Assembly (NCBI RefSeq): GCF_028554725.1
Contig: NC_071667.1
Coordinates: 32,941,501 to 33,005,500, forward strand
Reading direction: 5' to 3'
Length of the DNA stretch: 64,000 nucleotides
DNA from: Zeugodacus cucurbitae
Taxonomy: Eukaryota > Arthropoda > Insecta > Diptera > Tephritidae
Shown: positions 19,492 to 31,397 of the stretch, piece by piece
Position numbering within the stretch: the stretch's first letter is position 1
How the letters are laid out: each line of letters opens with the position of its first letter
Position numbers and translations under genes: made by a program
The notes under the pieces: generated by a model
Databases searched by the model: none
The model's input: the letters and a program-made list of their open reading frames with translations, nothing else
Told to the model about the DNA's origin: nothing

Positions 19492-22400
19492 ATGCCGAAA
19501 GCAAAAGAAAGCTGGAAAAAGTGTGTTGTTGGCTGCGTCGAGGGAGGAATGGTGTTTAAATTTCCCAGCGTGGGAGCGGACCTCGAACGGTAAGTAATTA
19601 AAAAAACGTACTAAAAATAGTGCAAAAAGTGTCATAAACCAATAAAGCAAATATAAATATAAAGTGTAAAGTAATTGCGGTGCGATAAATTTGAGACAAA
19701 AAAGTGTTAAAATTGTTTTTTTTTTCAATAATGTATTGGATAGTTTTCGATATATCCAATTTTTATTATTAAGTTTTTTTGAAATAACGACTGCGCGCGC
19801 TTAGGATTTGAATATAGTGGATGTGCCATCAATAGTCCTATTTAAATTGTCGTTCGGTATATATATTAAACGTGTGTAAATCTCTATAAAAACTGTAAAA
19901 AAAACTTTCGATATTTTTCGATATATCGATATTTTAAAATTTTTTAAATTATAGAAAATATCTACAAACAATTTTTGTGTAAGGAAAATGATGTGTTTTG
20001 ACTCTTTTTGGATGATTATTATTATTATATGTAAATATTATTTCTTACGATAATTATATTTTTCCTTTTAATAGGCGTAAATGTTGGCCCAAGCGTTTAG
20101 GTGTTTTTGAAGAAGTTGACGAAAAAACGCCTAAACACAGTTTCGCTTGTGAACGTCATTTTTCCGAAAAAATGCGCCACGAACGAAAATTACGTCCGAG
20201 GGTCGTTCCCGACGTAAATTTAGTAATAGAGCCTACATTTAATGCTTCTAATTCTCTATTAGAAAAACCCATAGAGTTGGGTACGGACGATTTCGATCCT
20301 ATGGAAGAAGCTGTCTCAAATGCAATCGGTGCATCGAAGCAGCTTCTTCCGCTTTTTGAGGAGCATTTAAATACTTCTGAAAAAGCCGCGCAAACAGGTA
20401 GGGGTCTGACAGCAGGGACAGATAGAAAGAAGAAATTGAGGGAAGAGAATAGGATTTTACAAATCAAATTAGATGAAAAAGAACAGGAGAATAGGAGTTT
20501 AAAGGCTCAGTTGGTCCAAATGTCCACTGAATTAGAAAGATGTAGGGAAATAATAAAAAATAGTTCATTTAGGGAACAGTCAGACCCTCTTGAGTTAGTT
20601 TGTAGCAATGTTCCTCCTCAGTTTGGAGCTTGTATTAGGAGTAGTTTTTTGATTAGTAAACGTCAAAATCACGGTCAGCGATATGATAGTTTTTTTAAAA
20701 CCATAGCTTTGTATGTATTTTTCTTGTCGCCAGTTGCTTATCGATACCTAAAGCACCAGCTTAGTTTTCCATCAGAAAACACTTTGCATAATTTTGTTTC
20801 AGATTGGCCTCGTTTCCCAGGTTGCACCCAAAGCAGCATAAAATCGTTAGAAATTAGGTGTAGGGGATTTTCTTTTGAACAAAAGTTCGTATCCGATTCT
20901 TGTGATGAAATGTCACTGAAATGTCATTTGCAGTATGATAGGAAATTTGATAGGGTGATAGGTCTCGAAGATTATGGCGATGAAAATCGTACATCTAGAT
21001 TAGCCAATACTGCAATGACCATAATGGTGCAAGGTATAGGTGGCGAACCTTGGTCCCACCCATTAGCATATTTCTTTGTAAGAGGTTCTTGCAAAGGAGA
21101 TGCCCTTAAAAAATATATTATTGAAGCCATTACACAACTTCAAAATATAGGACTAGTTCCTTGCCATTTTGTTTGCGACCAAGGTACTAATTTTCAAAAT
21201 TTTGCTAATTTGTTAGGTGTTTCAGCGTCACGGCCTTTTTTCAATGTTAATGGCAAGGAAATATGTTTTTTTTTACGATAGCCCCCATTTGATAAAATGC
21301 AGCCGGAACTGCTTACAAAATAATAAAGATAAAGTTTCCTTCAAAAATCGTCGTGTTAGTTGGTCCGATATAATCCATTTTTACAAAATGGACTCTAAGT
21401 CGAGTTATCGGTGCGCGCATAAATTAACCGATGCTCATATTTACCCCAATACCTTCCAAAAAATGAAGGTTAAATTCGCGTCTCAAGTGTTAAGTAATAC
21501 GGTCGCTTCTGGTATGTTATCCCTTTACAGCTCCGGAGCCTTAAGCTCAAATAGCGTAAGCTTTATTAATACCGCGGAATTCGTTTCTTTTTTTAATAAG
21601 TTATTCGACATTTTTAATAGCAGTTTTGTTGAGGCTATTGTAACCACTAAAAAAGATTTTGAAGGTTCCCAAGAGCAAAAACAGTTTTTAGATGAGGCAG
21701 AACAGGTTTTAAAAACAATCCGGGTCGTAGATGAGTTAGGAAACGACACAACAAATAATTTCAATTTTATAAAAGGGTGGATAATTAATATACATAGTTT
21801 AAGACGCTTGTGGCGATTGCTGCCACATTCAGGATTTCCCTGCCTAAAGACGAGACGACTATGCCAGGACAGTTTAGAACATTTTTTTGGTCAGATTAGA
21901 AGTAGAGGAGGTACTGGAGTAACACCTTTCATGTTCTCTAGCTTATTTAGAAAGTCGTGGGGTCTACGTTACGTAAATATCGTAACCAAAGGAAACTGTG
22001 AGCTGCCTTTAGAACCCGAAGCTACAGTAATTTCAGAACATAGCAACAATGTTCTTCTTAATGTGTGCAATGATTCCCTTTTGAACGACCTTTCTTGGCA
22101 GGATTTTCAAGGCTTACCATGGCCCGAACACTCCATTGTTAGATCCATCATTTTAGATAGTAGTTTAGAAATCAATTTTTTAAAAGAAAACGCATTTAGT
22201 TACTTCTGCGGCTATCTATGTATATTTGAAAATTTTCAAAATGCACACATGCCTCCTGTTCTTGCCTTATTTAGGAGATGAAATTCCTTCTGATGAATTC
22301 ATCTTCATGCACCAAAATCAAATCGATAAATGCAACTTAGTTAAGCCGCCTAATGAGTTTGTTGCATTTATTAATAACTTAGAAACTAAATTTGTTGAGG

Positions 22401-22615
22401 AATTCGACAGAAATTGTCACAAGATAGGTGTAGGAGAAATTCTTTTTTCTAAATTAAAAGTTGTTAGGCCCTTCTTGTGTTGTGAAGACTGTGACCCAAA
22501 TGTAGTAATTGCTCTTTTTATTAGAATTAGGATTTATTTTATAACTAAATTTTTAAATAGAGTTCTTTCAGTCCCCAATTTTAAGAATAAAATTTTATGT
22601 GTTTCTAATTTGTAG
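19492..22615 (+). pseudogene. P-element-superfamily (THAP9-like) transposase, two frameshifts
   Basis: This is a cut-and-paste transposase. Exon 1 (19492-19589) begins MPKAKESWKKCVVGC. Exon 2 starts at 20075 after a GT...AG intron and completes a C2CH THAP zinc finger (CVVGC ... CERHF) for DNA binding. A coiled coil (RKKKLREENRILQIKL) near 20425-20570 may mediate multimerisation. The RNase-H-like core keeps its three acidic positions: SDSCDEM (~20895), CDQGTNF (~21176) and SLEHFFGQIRSRGG (~21870-21911). The frame is lost by one extra T in a T run near 21270 and again near 22230. Otherwise no stop occurs to 22615. No terminal inverted repeats were identified. Confidence 0.85.
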
Positions 22616-24198
22616 TTTTCTTCTTTTTTAGGGGTTACAATAGACAAAATTTAAACAATGTTTTTTTTTTTTAATACACAGAGGCTCTAAAGTCAGGTCT
22701 TAATTTTTAGATTAGGTGAGAATTAGGGTATTAAATGTAGGCATTTGTATATATGTATATATTTATTTTATTATAAAAATTGTTATTGCATGCTATTGTT
22801 TTTGTCAATTTTATTTTTTTATTTATGAATTAATTGTTATTCTTTTGTTTTTTCGTTGATTTATGTAAATAAAATATTTTTATGGGTGATATAGGCCTAC
22901 TGGGGAACCGAGCACCCAAAAATAACTTCGGTAACGCGCCCTTTTGCATACCTCATAGGTGGTGTGGAAAATGCAAATTGGGTGTTTAATTTAGAATGCC
23001 CAAAAAATTCTCTTTTTTCAGATCTGGCAACAATGCGAAATGTTATAAAAACACAAATTTTGAGGCGCTCTCACACTGGAATAAGTTGGACATCCCTTTA
23101 TCCCTGGTTGTTTCGACAACGACTGAATGATAGAGCGTAAGCGTACCACGGTTGCCGTTTTGGCCATTTGTTTTCTCTTGGTCTATGACTTTATGAAATG
23201 GTCCATTTTGAATGCAACATTTTGTCTAATAAATGAACAGTGTTATTTCATTATCGCTACAATAAGATTTCAATTTAATCGAAAATCCGACGTATCAATT
23301 TTATGCAATTTTTTTTTTTGGGAAATAATAGATTTGGACAGGCAGCTTTCGGAGATTTGTACAACTTTGTTAACAATGCCTTCCGCACAGCTCTGCCGCT
23401 GTCGAGCGATTATTCTTTGAATCAAGTCTAATAAAAACCAAATTAAGAAGCAGGCGCACTCTCAATACATTTGTTCGGCAAACGATTTTTTTAAACACTC
23501 TTAAGATCCCTTATTTTAAGAGGTTATACATGTTGAGGTGGGAGAAAATAGGGAAAATTTTGATTTTCTGTAGAGATATGAAGCCATATTTTCATTGAAT
23601 ACTTGGTATACGTCTTGCGTAGTACAATGTCAAATCTGTAAAATCAGCTCAAGAACATAAAAAACACTAATAAAATAATATAGTAATAAACATTTGTTTT
23701 CAAAAATGCTTGAGTGACTACGATTCCAGTCCATTAGCTCAATTAAAAGCATAAAATCAAACATATTTCGTTAGTATGGGGACTTGTTCAATCATTGAAA
23801 TGAGAAAAAAAAATTGCATAAACGGAGACGATTTTCTCAAAAAGGGTACTTTTTTCATCTGATGAAATGCATTGAAAATGAAAAAAATTTGACATGAAAA
23901 TTTTAACGAAAATGTGAAATCGTTCAAGGACACGTCAAGTAAAATACGAACTTTTTAAGAAAAAAACGAAATCGGTTGAAAACTCTTTTGGCAATCCAAG
24001 TCACCGCAACGACCTTTTCGGGAAAACAAGATTTCGAGATAAATGCTTTCAAAGTTTTAAGTACAATTTTGTCTAGAGTTGCGGAGCGAGATGACCAAGG
24101 CTATAACTTCGCTTCTACTGCTTAAATCTCTATAAAAATTTCAGAAATTTTTTGACCAACTTCAACATATATAACCCCTTTAAACACTTCACATTTTT
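22616..24198. other. Long stretch without recognised gene
   Basis: AT-rich sequence beginning with the likely 3' UTR of the P-like gene; AATAAA is near 22869. A 97-codon frame at 23127-23420 has no recognisable domain. Nothing else was identified, but the far end of the P-like transposon may be hidden here. Confidence 0.3.
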
Positions 24199-26772
24199 CT
24201 TCTTCTTGACTGGCGTAGACACCGCTTACGCGGTTATAGCCGAGACCTAAACAGCGCGCCACGTATCCCTCCTTCTAGCAGTTTGGCGCCAATTGGTTAT
24301 ACCAAGCGAAGCCAGGTCCCTCTCCTCCTGGTCCTTCCATCGGAGTGGAGGTCTCCCTCTTCCTCGGCTTCCACCAGCGGGTACTGCGTCGAATACTTTT
24401 AGAGCTGGAGCACTTTCATCCATTCATGTTTTTTTATTCGCTGGACTATGTCTAGGTCGTCGAATAACACATACAGCTCATCGTTCCATCGTCTGCGGTA
24501 TTCGCAGTTGTCAATGTTTAAGGGACCATAAATCTTCCGCAAAACCTTTCTCTCGAAAACTCCTAGTGCCGTCTCATCGGATGTTGACATCGTCCACGCT
24601 TCTGCACCGTAAAGTAGGACGGGAATGATGAGAGACTTGTAGAGTTTGGTTTTTGTTCGTCGAGAGAGGACTTTACTTTTTAATTGCCTACTTAGTCCAT
24701 AGTAGCACCTGTTGGCAAGAGTGATTCTGCGTTGGATTTCCAGGCTGACATTGTTATTACTGTTAATGCTGATTCCCAGGTAGATGAAATTATCTGCAAC
24801 TTCAAAGTTATGACTGTCAACAGTGACGTGGGAGCCAAGACGCCAATGCGCTGACTGTTTGTTTGACGCCAGGAGATATTTCGTCTTGTTCTCGTTCACC
24901 ACCAGACCCAAACGCTTCGCTTCCTTATTCAGTCTGGAAAAAGCAGAACTAACGGCGCGGGTGTTGTTTCCAATGATATCGATATCATCGGCGTACGCCA
25001 GTAGCTGCACACTCTTATAGAAGATTGTACCTTCTGTATTTAGCTCTGCAGCTCGTATTATTTTCTCGAGCATCAGTTTAAAGAAATCACCCGAGAGTGA
25101 GCCACCTTGTCTGAAACCTCGTCTGGTATCGAACGTCTTGGAGAGGTCCTTCCCGATCCTGACGGAGCTTTTGGTGTTGCTCAACGTCAGCTTACACAGC
25201 CGTATTAGTTTTGCGGGGATACCAAATTCAGACATCGCGGCATAAAGGCAGCTCCTTTTCGTGCTGTCGAAAGCAGCTTTAAAGTCGACAAAGAGATGGT
25301 GTGTGTCGATCCTCTTTTCACGGGTCTTCTCCAAGATTTGGCGCATGGTGAATATCTGGTCAGTTGTCGATTTTCCAGGTCTAAAGCCACACTGATAAGA
25401 TCCAAACAGTTTGTTGACGGTGGGCTTTAGTCTTTCACACAATACGCTCGACAGAACCTTATACGCGATGTTGAGGAGGCTGATCCCACGGTAATTGGCG
25501 CAAATTGTGGGGGTCTCCTTTTTTGTGTATTGGGCAGAGTACACTGAGATTCCAATCGTCAGACATGCTTTCTTCCGACCATATTATGCAAAGAAGCTGA
25601 TGTATGTACCTTATCAGCTCATCGCCGCCGTATTTGAACGTAAGGAGTTTGATATGCCGTCCCACAGCTCCCTTATACCGAGATGCTGATGAGTGCTCTC
25701 AGAAAGCAGGAGTTCAAGTCGAACAGAAAATCGTTCGGCTGTCGGTTGTGATTGCGGCTTCTTGATGTCGAACCTTCCTTGCGTTTGTTGACGAGTGTGC
25801 TTTTCTACACATAGGCGGGCGCGTATCTTAGCTGCTACAAGATTGTGGTCCGAGTCGATGTTGGGACCACGAAGCGTACGCACATCAAAAACACTGGAGA
25901 CATGTCGTCCATCTATCACAGCCAAGTAGCTTGATGGATTTTCTTATGCTGGAAACTAGTACTACAGACGACCATATTTCGGGCGCCGGCGAAATCGATC
26001 AGCCTCAGACCGTTTGGTGATTTTTCGTCATGGAGGCTGAATTTTCCGACTGTTGTGCCAAAGACACCTACTTTACCCACCCTAACGTTGAAATCGCCAA
26101 GCGCGGTTTTGACATCGTGGCGGGGGCAGCGCTCATAGGTGCGTTCTAGGCGCTCATAGAAAGCATCTTTGGTCACATCGTCCTTCTCTTCCGTCGGGGC
26201 GTGGGCGCAAATCAGCGATATGTTGAAGAACCTCGCTTTGATGCGGATTGTGGCTAGACGTTCATCCACCGGAGTGAATGCCAGGACTCGACGACGGAGT
26301 CTCTCTCCCACCACGAATCCTACACCGAATTTGTGCTCCTTTATATGGCCGCTGTAGTTGATGCCACAAGGACCCACCTTCTTCCGTCCTTGTTCCATCC
26401 ATCGCATTTCTTGGATTGCGGTGATGTCAGCCTTTACTCTTACGAGGACATCAACCAGCTGGGCAGAGGCACCTTCCCAATTGAGGGTCCGGACATTCCA
26501 GGTGCATGCCCTTAAATCGTAGTCCTTTAAACGTTTGCTGTGATTGTCATCAAAAGGGGGCTGTCTCATCCGATGCTTCCTATTCATTGGTTATTCGTTT
26601 TTATGTGGTGGGTGCCAAACCCTACGCACAACCGCATAAGCGGGATTCGCCTTCTCACCTTAGCTCGCTTCCAGACGGATGTCTGTTGGCTACCCAGAGG
26701 ATACTTGGTCTAAGACCGGAAGTCGTGAGCTGCTTGAGCCACATGTAAATGAATCGTTACTGGCCACTCCCA
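24199..26772 (-). mobile_element. RTE-type retrotransposon, copy E (divergent subfamily, internally deleted)
   Basis: On the minus strand the endonuclease (25916-26587), the endonuclease C-terminus (25614-25925) and the RT from HNLRQLPW/ICANYRGISLLN onward (24399-25665) are recognisable. Between about 25645 and 25655 the sequence jumps from the region after the endonuclease (ELWDGIS) directly to FKYGGDELIRY, deleting most of the linker. The sequence is more diverged than the other copies. Its 3' end differs: agtcaagaagaag with a GAA-type tail instead of the CATA tail. YADDIDIIG is intact. Confidence 0.88.
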
Positions 26773-26777
26773 ATATG

Positions 26778-27002
26778 AGTAAAAAAATATGAGTGCAGCT
26801 TTCATCTGCCATTTCTTATGTGAAATTTAGTGTTTCTGACGTTTTTCATTAGTGAGTTAACCCACTTTTAGTAATTTTCAACCTAACCTTTGTGTGGGAG
26901 GTGGGCGTGGTTATTATCCGATTTCGTTCATTTTTGGACTGTACTAAGAAGTGGCTAAACAAAACGACTGCAGAAAGTTTGGTTTATATAGCTCTATTGG
27001 TG
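26778..27002 (-). repeat. DINE-1-like fragment fused to RTE copy D
   Basis: Matches 61270-61495, including gagtgcagctt, aacctaacctttgtgtggg and gactgcagaaagtttgg. It ends abruptly at about 27002, where RTE endonuclease codons begin. The fusion makes a chimeric open frame from 26892 that is not a real gene. Confidence 0.75.
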
Positions 27003-29395
27003 TTCTTCAACATATCGCTGATTTGCGCCCACGCCCCAACGGAAGAGAAGGACGATGTGACCAAAGATGCTTTCTATGAGCGCCTAGAACGCACCTATGA
27101 GCGCTGCCCCCTCCACGATGTCAAAATCGTGCTTGGCGATTTTAACGGCAGGGTGGGTAAAGATGGTGTCTTTGGCACAACTGTCGGAAAATTCAGCCTC
27201 CATGACGAAACATCGCCAAACGGTCTGAGGCTGCTCGACTTCGCTGGGGCCCGAAATATGGTCGTCTGTAGTACCAGATTCCAGCATAAGAAAATACATC
27301 AAGCTACTTGGCTGTCTCCTGATCGAAACACGCGGAACCAAATCGATCACGTTGTGATAGACGGAAGACATGTCTCCTTTGTTTTAGACGTGCGTACGCT
27401 CCGAGGTCCAAATATAGACTCGGACCATTATCTGGTCGCAGCGAAGATACGCACCCGCCTCTGTGCAGCAAAGAATGCCCGTCAACAAACACAAGGAAGG
27501 TTCGACGTCGAAAAGCTGCAATCGCAACAGACAGCCACGAAATACTCTACTCGACTTGCACTCCTGCTCTCTGAGAGCACTCATCAGCATCTCGGTATAA
27601 GGGAACTGTGGAACGGCATCTCAAACTCACTGCGTACCGCTGCAGCCGAAACAATTGGTTTTCGGCAACGACTAAAAACAAGCTGGTACGATGAGGAGTG
27701 CCGTCTTGCAGCGGAGAGAAAACAGACTGCCTACCTCGCAACGTTGCAAACGACCACAACACGTGCGGGATGGGATAGATACCGAGGGCTGAAAAGGGAA
27801 GCGAGACGCATCTGCAGACAAAAAAGAGAAAGAGGCCGAAATGCGTGAGTACGAAGAGCTTGAGAAGCTGGCAGACAGAGGGAATGCTCGAAAATTTTAT
27901 GAAAAAATGAAGCGACTTAACGAAGGTTTCAAGACCGGAGCATCCTCATGTAGAGACCAAGGTGGTAATCTGGTAACCGATGTCCAGGGCATACTGGGAT
28001 TATGGAGGGAACACTTCTCCGACCTGCTGAATGGCAGTGAGAGTACAACACCAGGAGATGGCGAACCCGATCCCCCAATCGATGACGATGGAACAGATGT
28101 TCTATTACCCGACCATGAAGAAATTCGAATAGCAATTACCCGCTTGAAGAACAACAAAGCAGCGGGGGCCGATAGATTACCGGCAGAACTATTCAAATAC
28201 GGCGCCGAAGAACTGATAAGGCGCATGCATCAGCTTCTTTGCAGAATATGGTCGGAAGAAAGCATGCCTGACGATTGGAATCTCAGTGTGCTCTGCCCAA
28301 TCCATAAAAAGGGAGATCCCACAATCTGCGCCAATTACCGTGGGATCAGCCTCCTAAATATCGCATACATGGTTCTTTCGAGCGTACTGTGTGAAAGACT
28401 AAAGCCCACAGTCAACGAACTGATTGGAACTTATCAGTGTGGCTTTAGACCTGGAAAATCGACAACTGACCAGATATTCACCATGCGAAAAATCTTGGAA
28501 AAGACCCATGAAAAGAGAATCGACACACACCACCTTTTTGTCGATTTTAAAGCTGCCTTCGACAGCACGAAAAGGAGTTGCCTTTACGTCGCGATGTCTG
28601 AATTTGGTATCCCCGCAAAACTAATACGGCTGTGTAAATTGACGTTGAGCAACACCAAAAGCTCCGTCATGAATGGTAAGGACCTCTCCGAGCCGTTCGA
28701 TACCAAACGAGGTTTCAGACAAGGTGACTCACTATCGTGCTAAAGAAGTCGCACCTGATGCTGGAAAAAATTATAAGAGCTGCAGAGCTAAACCGAGAAG
28801 GTACAATCTTCTACAAGAGTGTACAGCTCCTGGCGTACGCCGATGATATTGATATCATCGGAAGCAACAACCGTGCCGTTTGTTCTGCTTTTTCCCGCAT
28901 GGATAAGGAGTCGAAGCGAATGGATCTGGAGGTGAATGAGGACAAGACGAAATATCTCTTGTCGTCAAACAAACAGTCAGCGCAATCGCGTCTTGGCTCC
29001 CACGTTATTGTTTACAGTCATAACTTTGAAGTTGTAGATAATTTCGTCTACCTGGGAACCAGCATCAACAATGTCAGCCTCGAAATCCAGCGCAGAATAA
29101 CTCTTGCCAACAGGTGCTACATTGGACTGAGCAGGCAATTGAACAGTAAAGTCCTCTCTCGACGAACCAAAATCAAGCTCTACAAGTCGCTTATCATTCC
29201 CGTCCTGCTTTACGGTGCAGAAGCTTGGACGATGTCAACATCAGATGAGACGACACTAGGAGTTTTCGAGAGGAAAATTTTGCGTAAGATTTATGGTCCT
29301 CAGAACATTGGCAACGGCGAATACCGCAGACGATGGAACGATGAGCTGTACGAGTTATACGCCGACATTGACATAGTTCAGCGAATAAAAAGACA
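27003..29395 (+). mobile_element. RTE-type retrotransposon, copy D (truncated at both ends)
   Basis: Starts inside the endonuclease (FNISLICAHAPTEEKDD) and stops near RIKRQ, before the conserved WLGHVVRM segment. The frame breaks near 27826 (altered A/G run). A 12-base inversion at 28741-28752 creates a stop after GDSLSC, identical to copy B. A 9-base in-frame deletion lies near 29070. Both junctions are abrupt, so truncation at the 3' end occurred after insertion or during rearrangement. Confidence 0.88.
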
Positions 29396-29640
29396 GTGCT
29401 TTTTCCTTTGCTGGTCTTGAGTATGATCACCACTTGTCAGTGAAAATCAAAAAGAAGAGTGTGCAATAGCAAGTACACGACAGGCACAGTAGCTTCTTCA
29501 CTCATAGTTCTTTGAGTAGATGTTAGCTCACAATGCATGTCTATGAGTGTGAGTGGACACCGCCATCGCTTTTGAAGCAAATTTACTCTCAGTAAGGAAA
29601 TTAGGCACTCATGCAGTTCTCTGTAACAGTGCATACATAA
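29396..29640. other. Unassigned sequence
   Basis: Short stretch between RTE copy D and a Tc1-like relic. No coding or repeat signature was recognised. Confidence 0.3.
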
Positions 29641-30930
29641 AATTTCGAAAACAAAGGAATTATCGATATTAACAATAACTATGTTTAATACTGGTGTTTC
29701 GGCTTTGGAGTTATTTAAAATGTATATCATTTCAAAGAACACTGTTTATACTGTAATTAAAAAGAATAATACGCAAAATTTGAAGGAAATTTAAGGAACA
29801 CTGGGTGGAAACCGGTGATAACTCAAAAAGAATGTAGGAGATTAATAGGAACTATCATACAAACTCCCACAAAAAGTCATATTTATATTGCCGTAGCATC
29901 GAATCAGCACATTGCAATAATAGCCAAATATGCTACACTACTCAGGACATTAAAAGAAATAACTTTAGCACCTATGTGAACAACATAACATGTAAAGTGG
30001 TCAATATTGTAACGAAAATGAATCCATAACAAACTAGAATCGCCAATCTAAATCTATAACTTCGCAGATTTATCCAGACATCGATATTCGTAGTTGCCAG
30101 AATGTTCGAGTGGCAATGTATCGCTTATAATCGACTATATAAGGGCTGCCGGACTGGCAGCAACACACAGTTTTAATAAGAGAGTTGTCGAGTAAGGACA
30201 ATTCTAAAGAGAGAGTTGTCGAGTAAAGTGTAAACAAGTTATAATTTAGCGTTGTAAACTAGAGTATTGAGTAATAAACTGTTAAGTTATAAGGATTTAG
30301 AAATAAAGATTAGTGTATAGCCATTACTTTGTGACTTTTATTTGACAAGCCAGTGATCGAACTCAGTTTCAGCGTGAACGACAGATTTTGGAAATCCGCT
30401 ACAATATTGTCGAAACCAAAAAAGCGATATGCCTCTCATTTACTTTAAACTGCATCATAAAGACTGTCGTGGACAGACAATGCTGAATTTTAAGTTTCGT
30501 GGTTTGTTTAGTAAACGCCTTAAGCATGTGACACGATGATTTTTTGGGGAAGTTTTCCTTCCTTCAGTTTTGGAGGTTTGGTACTGATTTAGGGACCCTA
30601 AATCACCCGCATATATCAGAATTCACATAACCATGACGTTGTACTGGTCCATCGATTTTTTCCGACTATTGACAGGATTTTACAATACGACAATTCTTCA
30701 TATCATGAAGGAACATTACCTACAAAACTTTTAAATGAAGTAAATCGAGTTGGCCTGCGCAGAGCACCGAGCTAAACTTTATTGAAAATGTTTGGCCTTT
30801 TATTAAATATCGGATCACAATTGATATGATGACCGAAAACGCCGAATTACCAAAATTTGGTTAAAATTAACAGTTAACTTAGCGCACAATTGGGTTGAAC
30901 CTATTCAAACCAGATAGGAGGCTATTATTG
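29640..30930 (+). pseudogene. Tc1-like transposon relic split by a solo LTR
   Basis: The plus strand shows degenerate transposase pieces: an HTH segment IISKNTVYTVIKKNNT near 29720-29765, and a C-terminal block WPAQSTELNFIENVW near 30752-30796, where the last acidic residue of the DDE/D triad lies. Stops and shifts occur throughout. A solo LTR interrupts it at 30008-30403. Terminal repeats were not resolved. Confidence 0.65.
30008..30403 (+). repeat. Solo LTR with 4-bp target-site duplication
   Basis: The 396-bp sequence begins tgtaacgaaaatg and ends aatccgctaca, with inverted TG...CA termini. It is flanked by atat on both sides (30004-30007 and 30404-30407). It contains a TATA box (tatataagggctgcc, near 30136) and AATAAA signals near 30273 and 30301, consistent with an LTR read on +. 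No internal retroviral sequence remains, so it arose by LTR-LTR recombination. It is unrelated to the two LTR elements elsewhere in the window. Confidence 0.85.
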
Positions 30931-30984
30931 ATGTGTAAGGCGATATAACCAATTATGAATTTATCATTAACTTAGAACAGGATA

Positions 30985-31397
30985 ATAAAGTTTATTCAAT
31001 TCAATTCAATTTATTTCACTTCAACTTATAATATATACATTTACAGTGACTAATAATAATAAATGTTAAGGGTACAGGCGATATCGCCTCTTTTTTAATG
31101 GCTTAATTTACTTACTTCTAACTTATTACTAATAATTATGATAACATTTGGTAGTGGTCATATTATTAACTCATTAATATGTGAGTACGTTGAAAATTCA
31201 CAACGATCGTTAAACTTCTCATGTAGTCGGGCTAATCTAGTTGCGACTAAAGGACAACCCACACCAGAGCAATCAAAAACGTTTTCTTACAATTGCCCAT
31301 AGCTGCATATCCCTCATTTCCCATGAAAAAAAAGTTTTGCCGTGGACTCAAAACTCATTGGTTCATCAAAAAACAATAAACTAAAAATATTTCGATA
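30985..31397. repeat. Possible non-LTR 3' tail plus a MITE fragment
   Basis: On the minus strand, 30985-31020 is a (TTGAA)n-like tail (attgaattgaattgaa), as seen on some I/LOA-type elements, preceded by a possible 3' UTR. Near 31254-31310 a stretch matches one arm of the CAACCCACACC element at 47677 (acccacaccagagcaatcaa). No coding remains. Confidence 0.4.

Noticed and set aside
22200..22272. A second intron to explain the frame change in the P-like gene
   Set aside because: The plausible GT (22219) and AG (22274) pair would create an in-frame TGA at the joint, so a frameshift is the simpler reading.
23127..23420. 97-codon plus-strand frame with a hydrophobic start
   Set aside because: No recognisable motif, homopolymer-containing, no conserved neighbour and no splice support.
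26892..27848. 318-codon frame that looks like a new protein with an endonuclease core
   Set aside because: The first ~37 codons are DINE-like repeat fused by chance to RTE copy D at about 27002.
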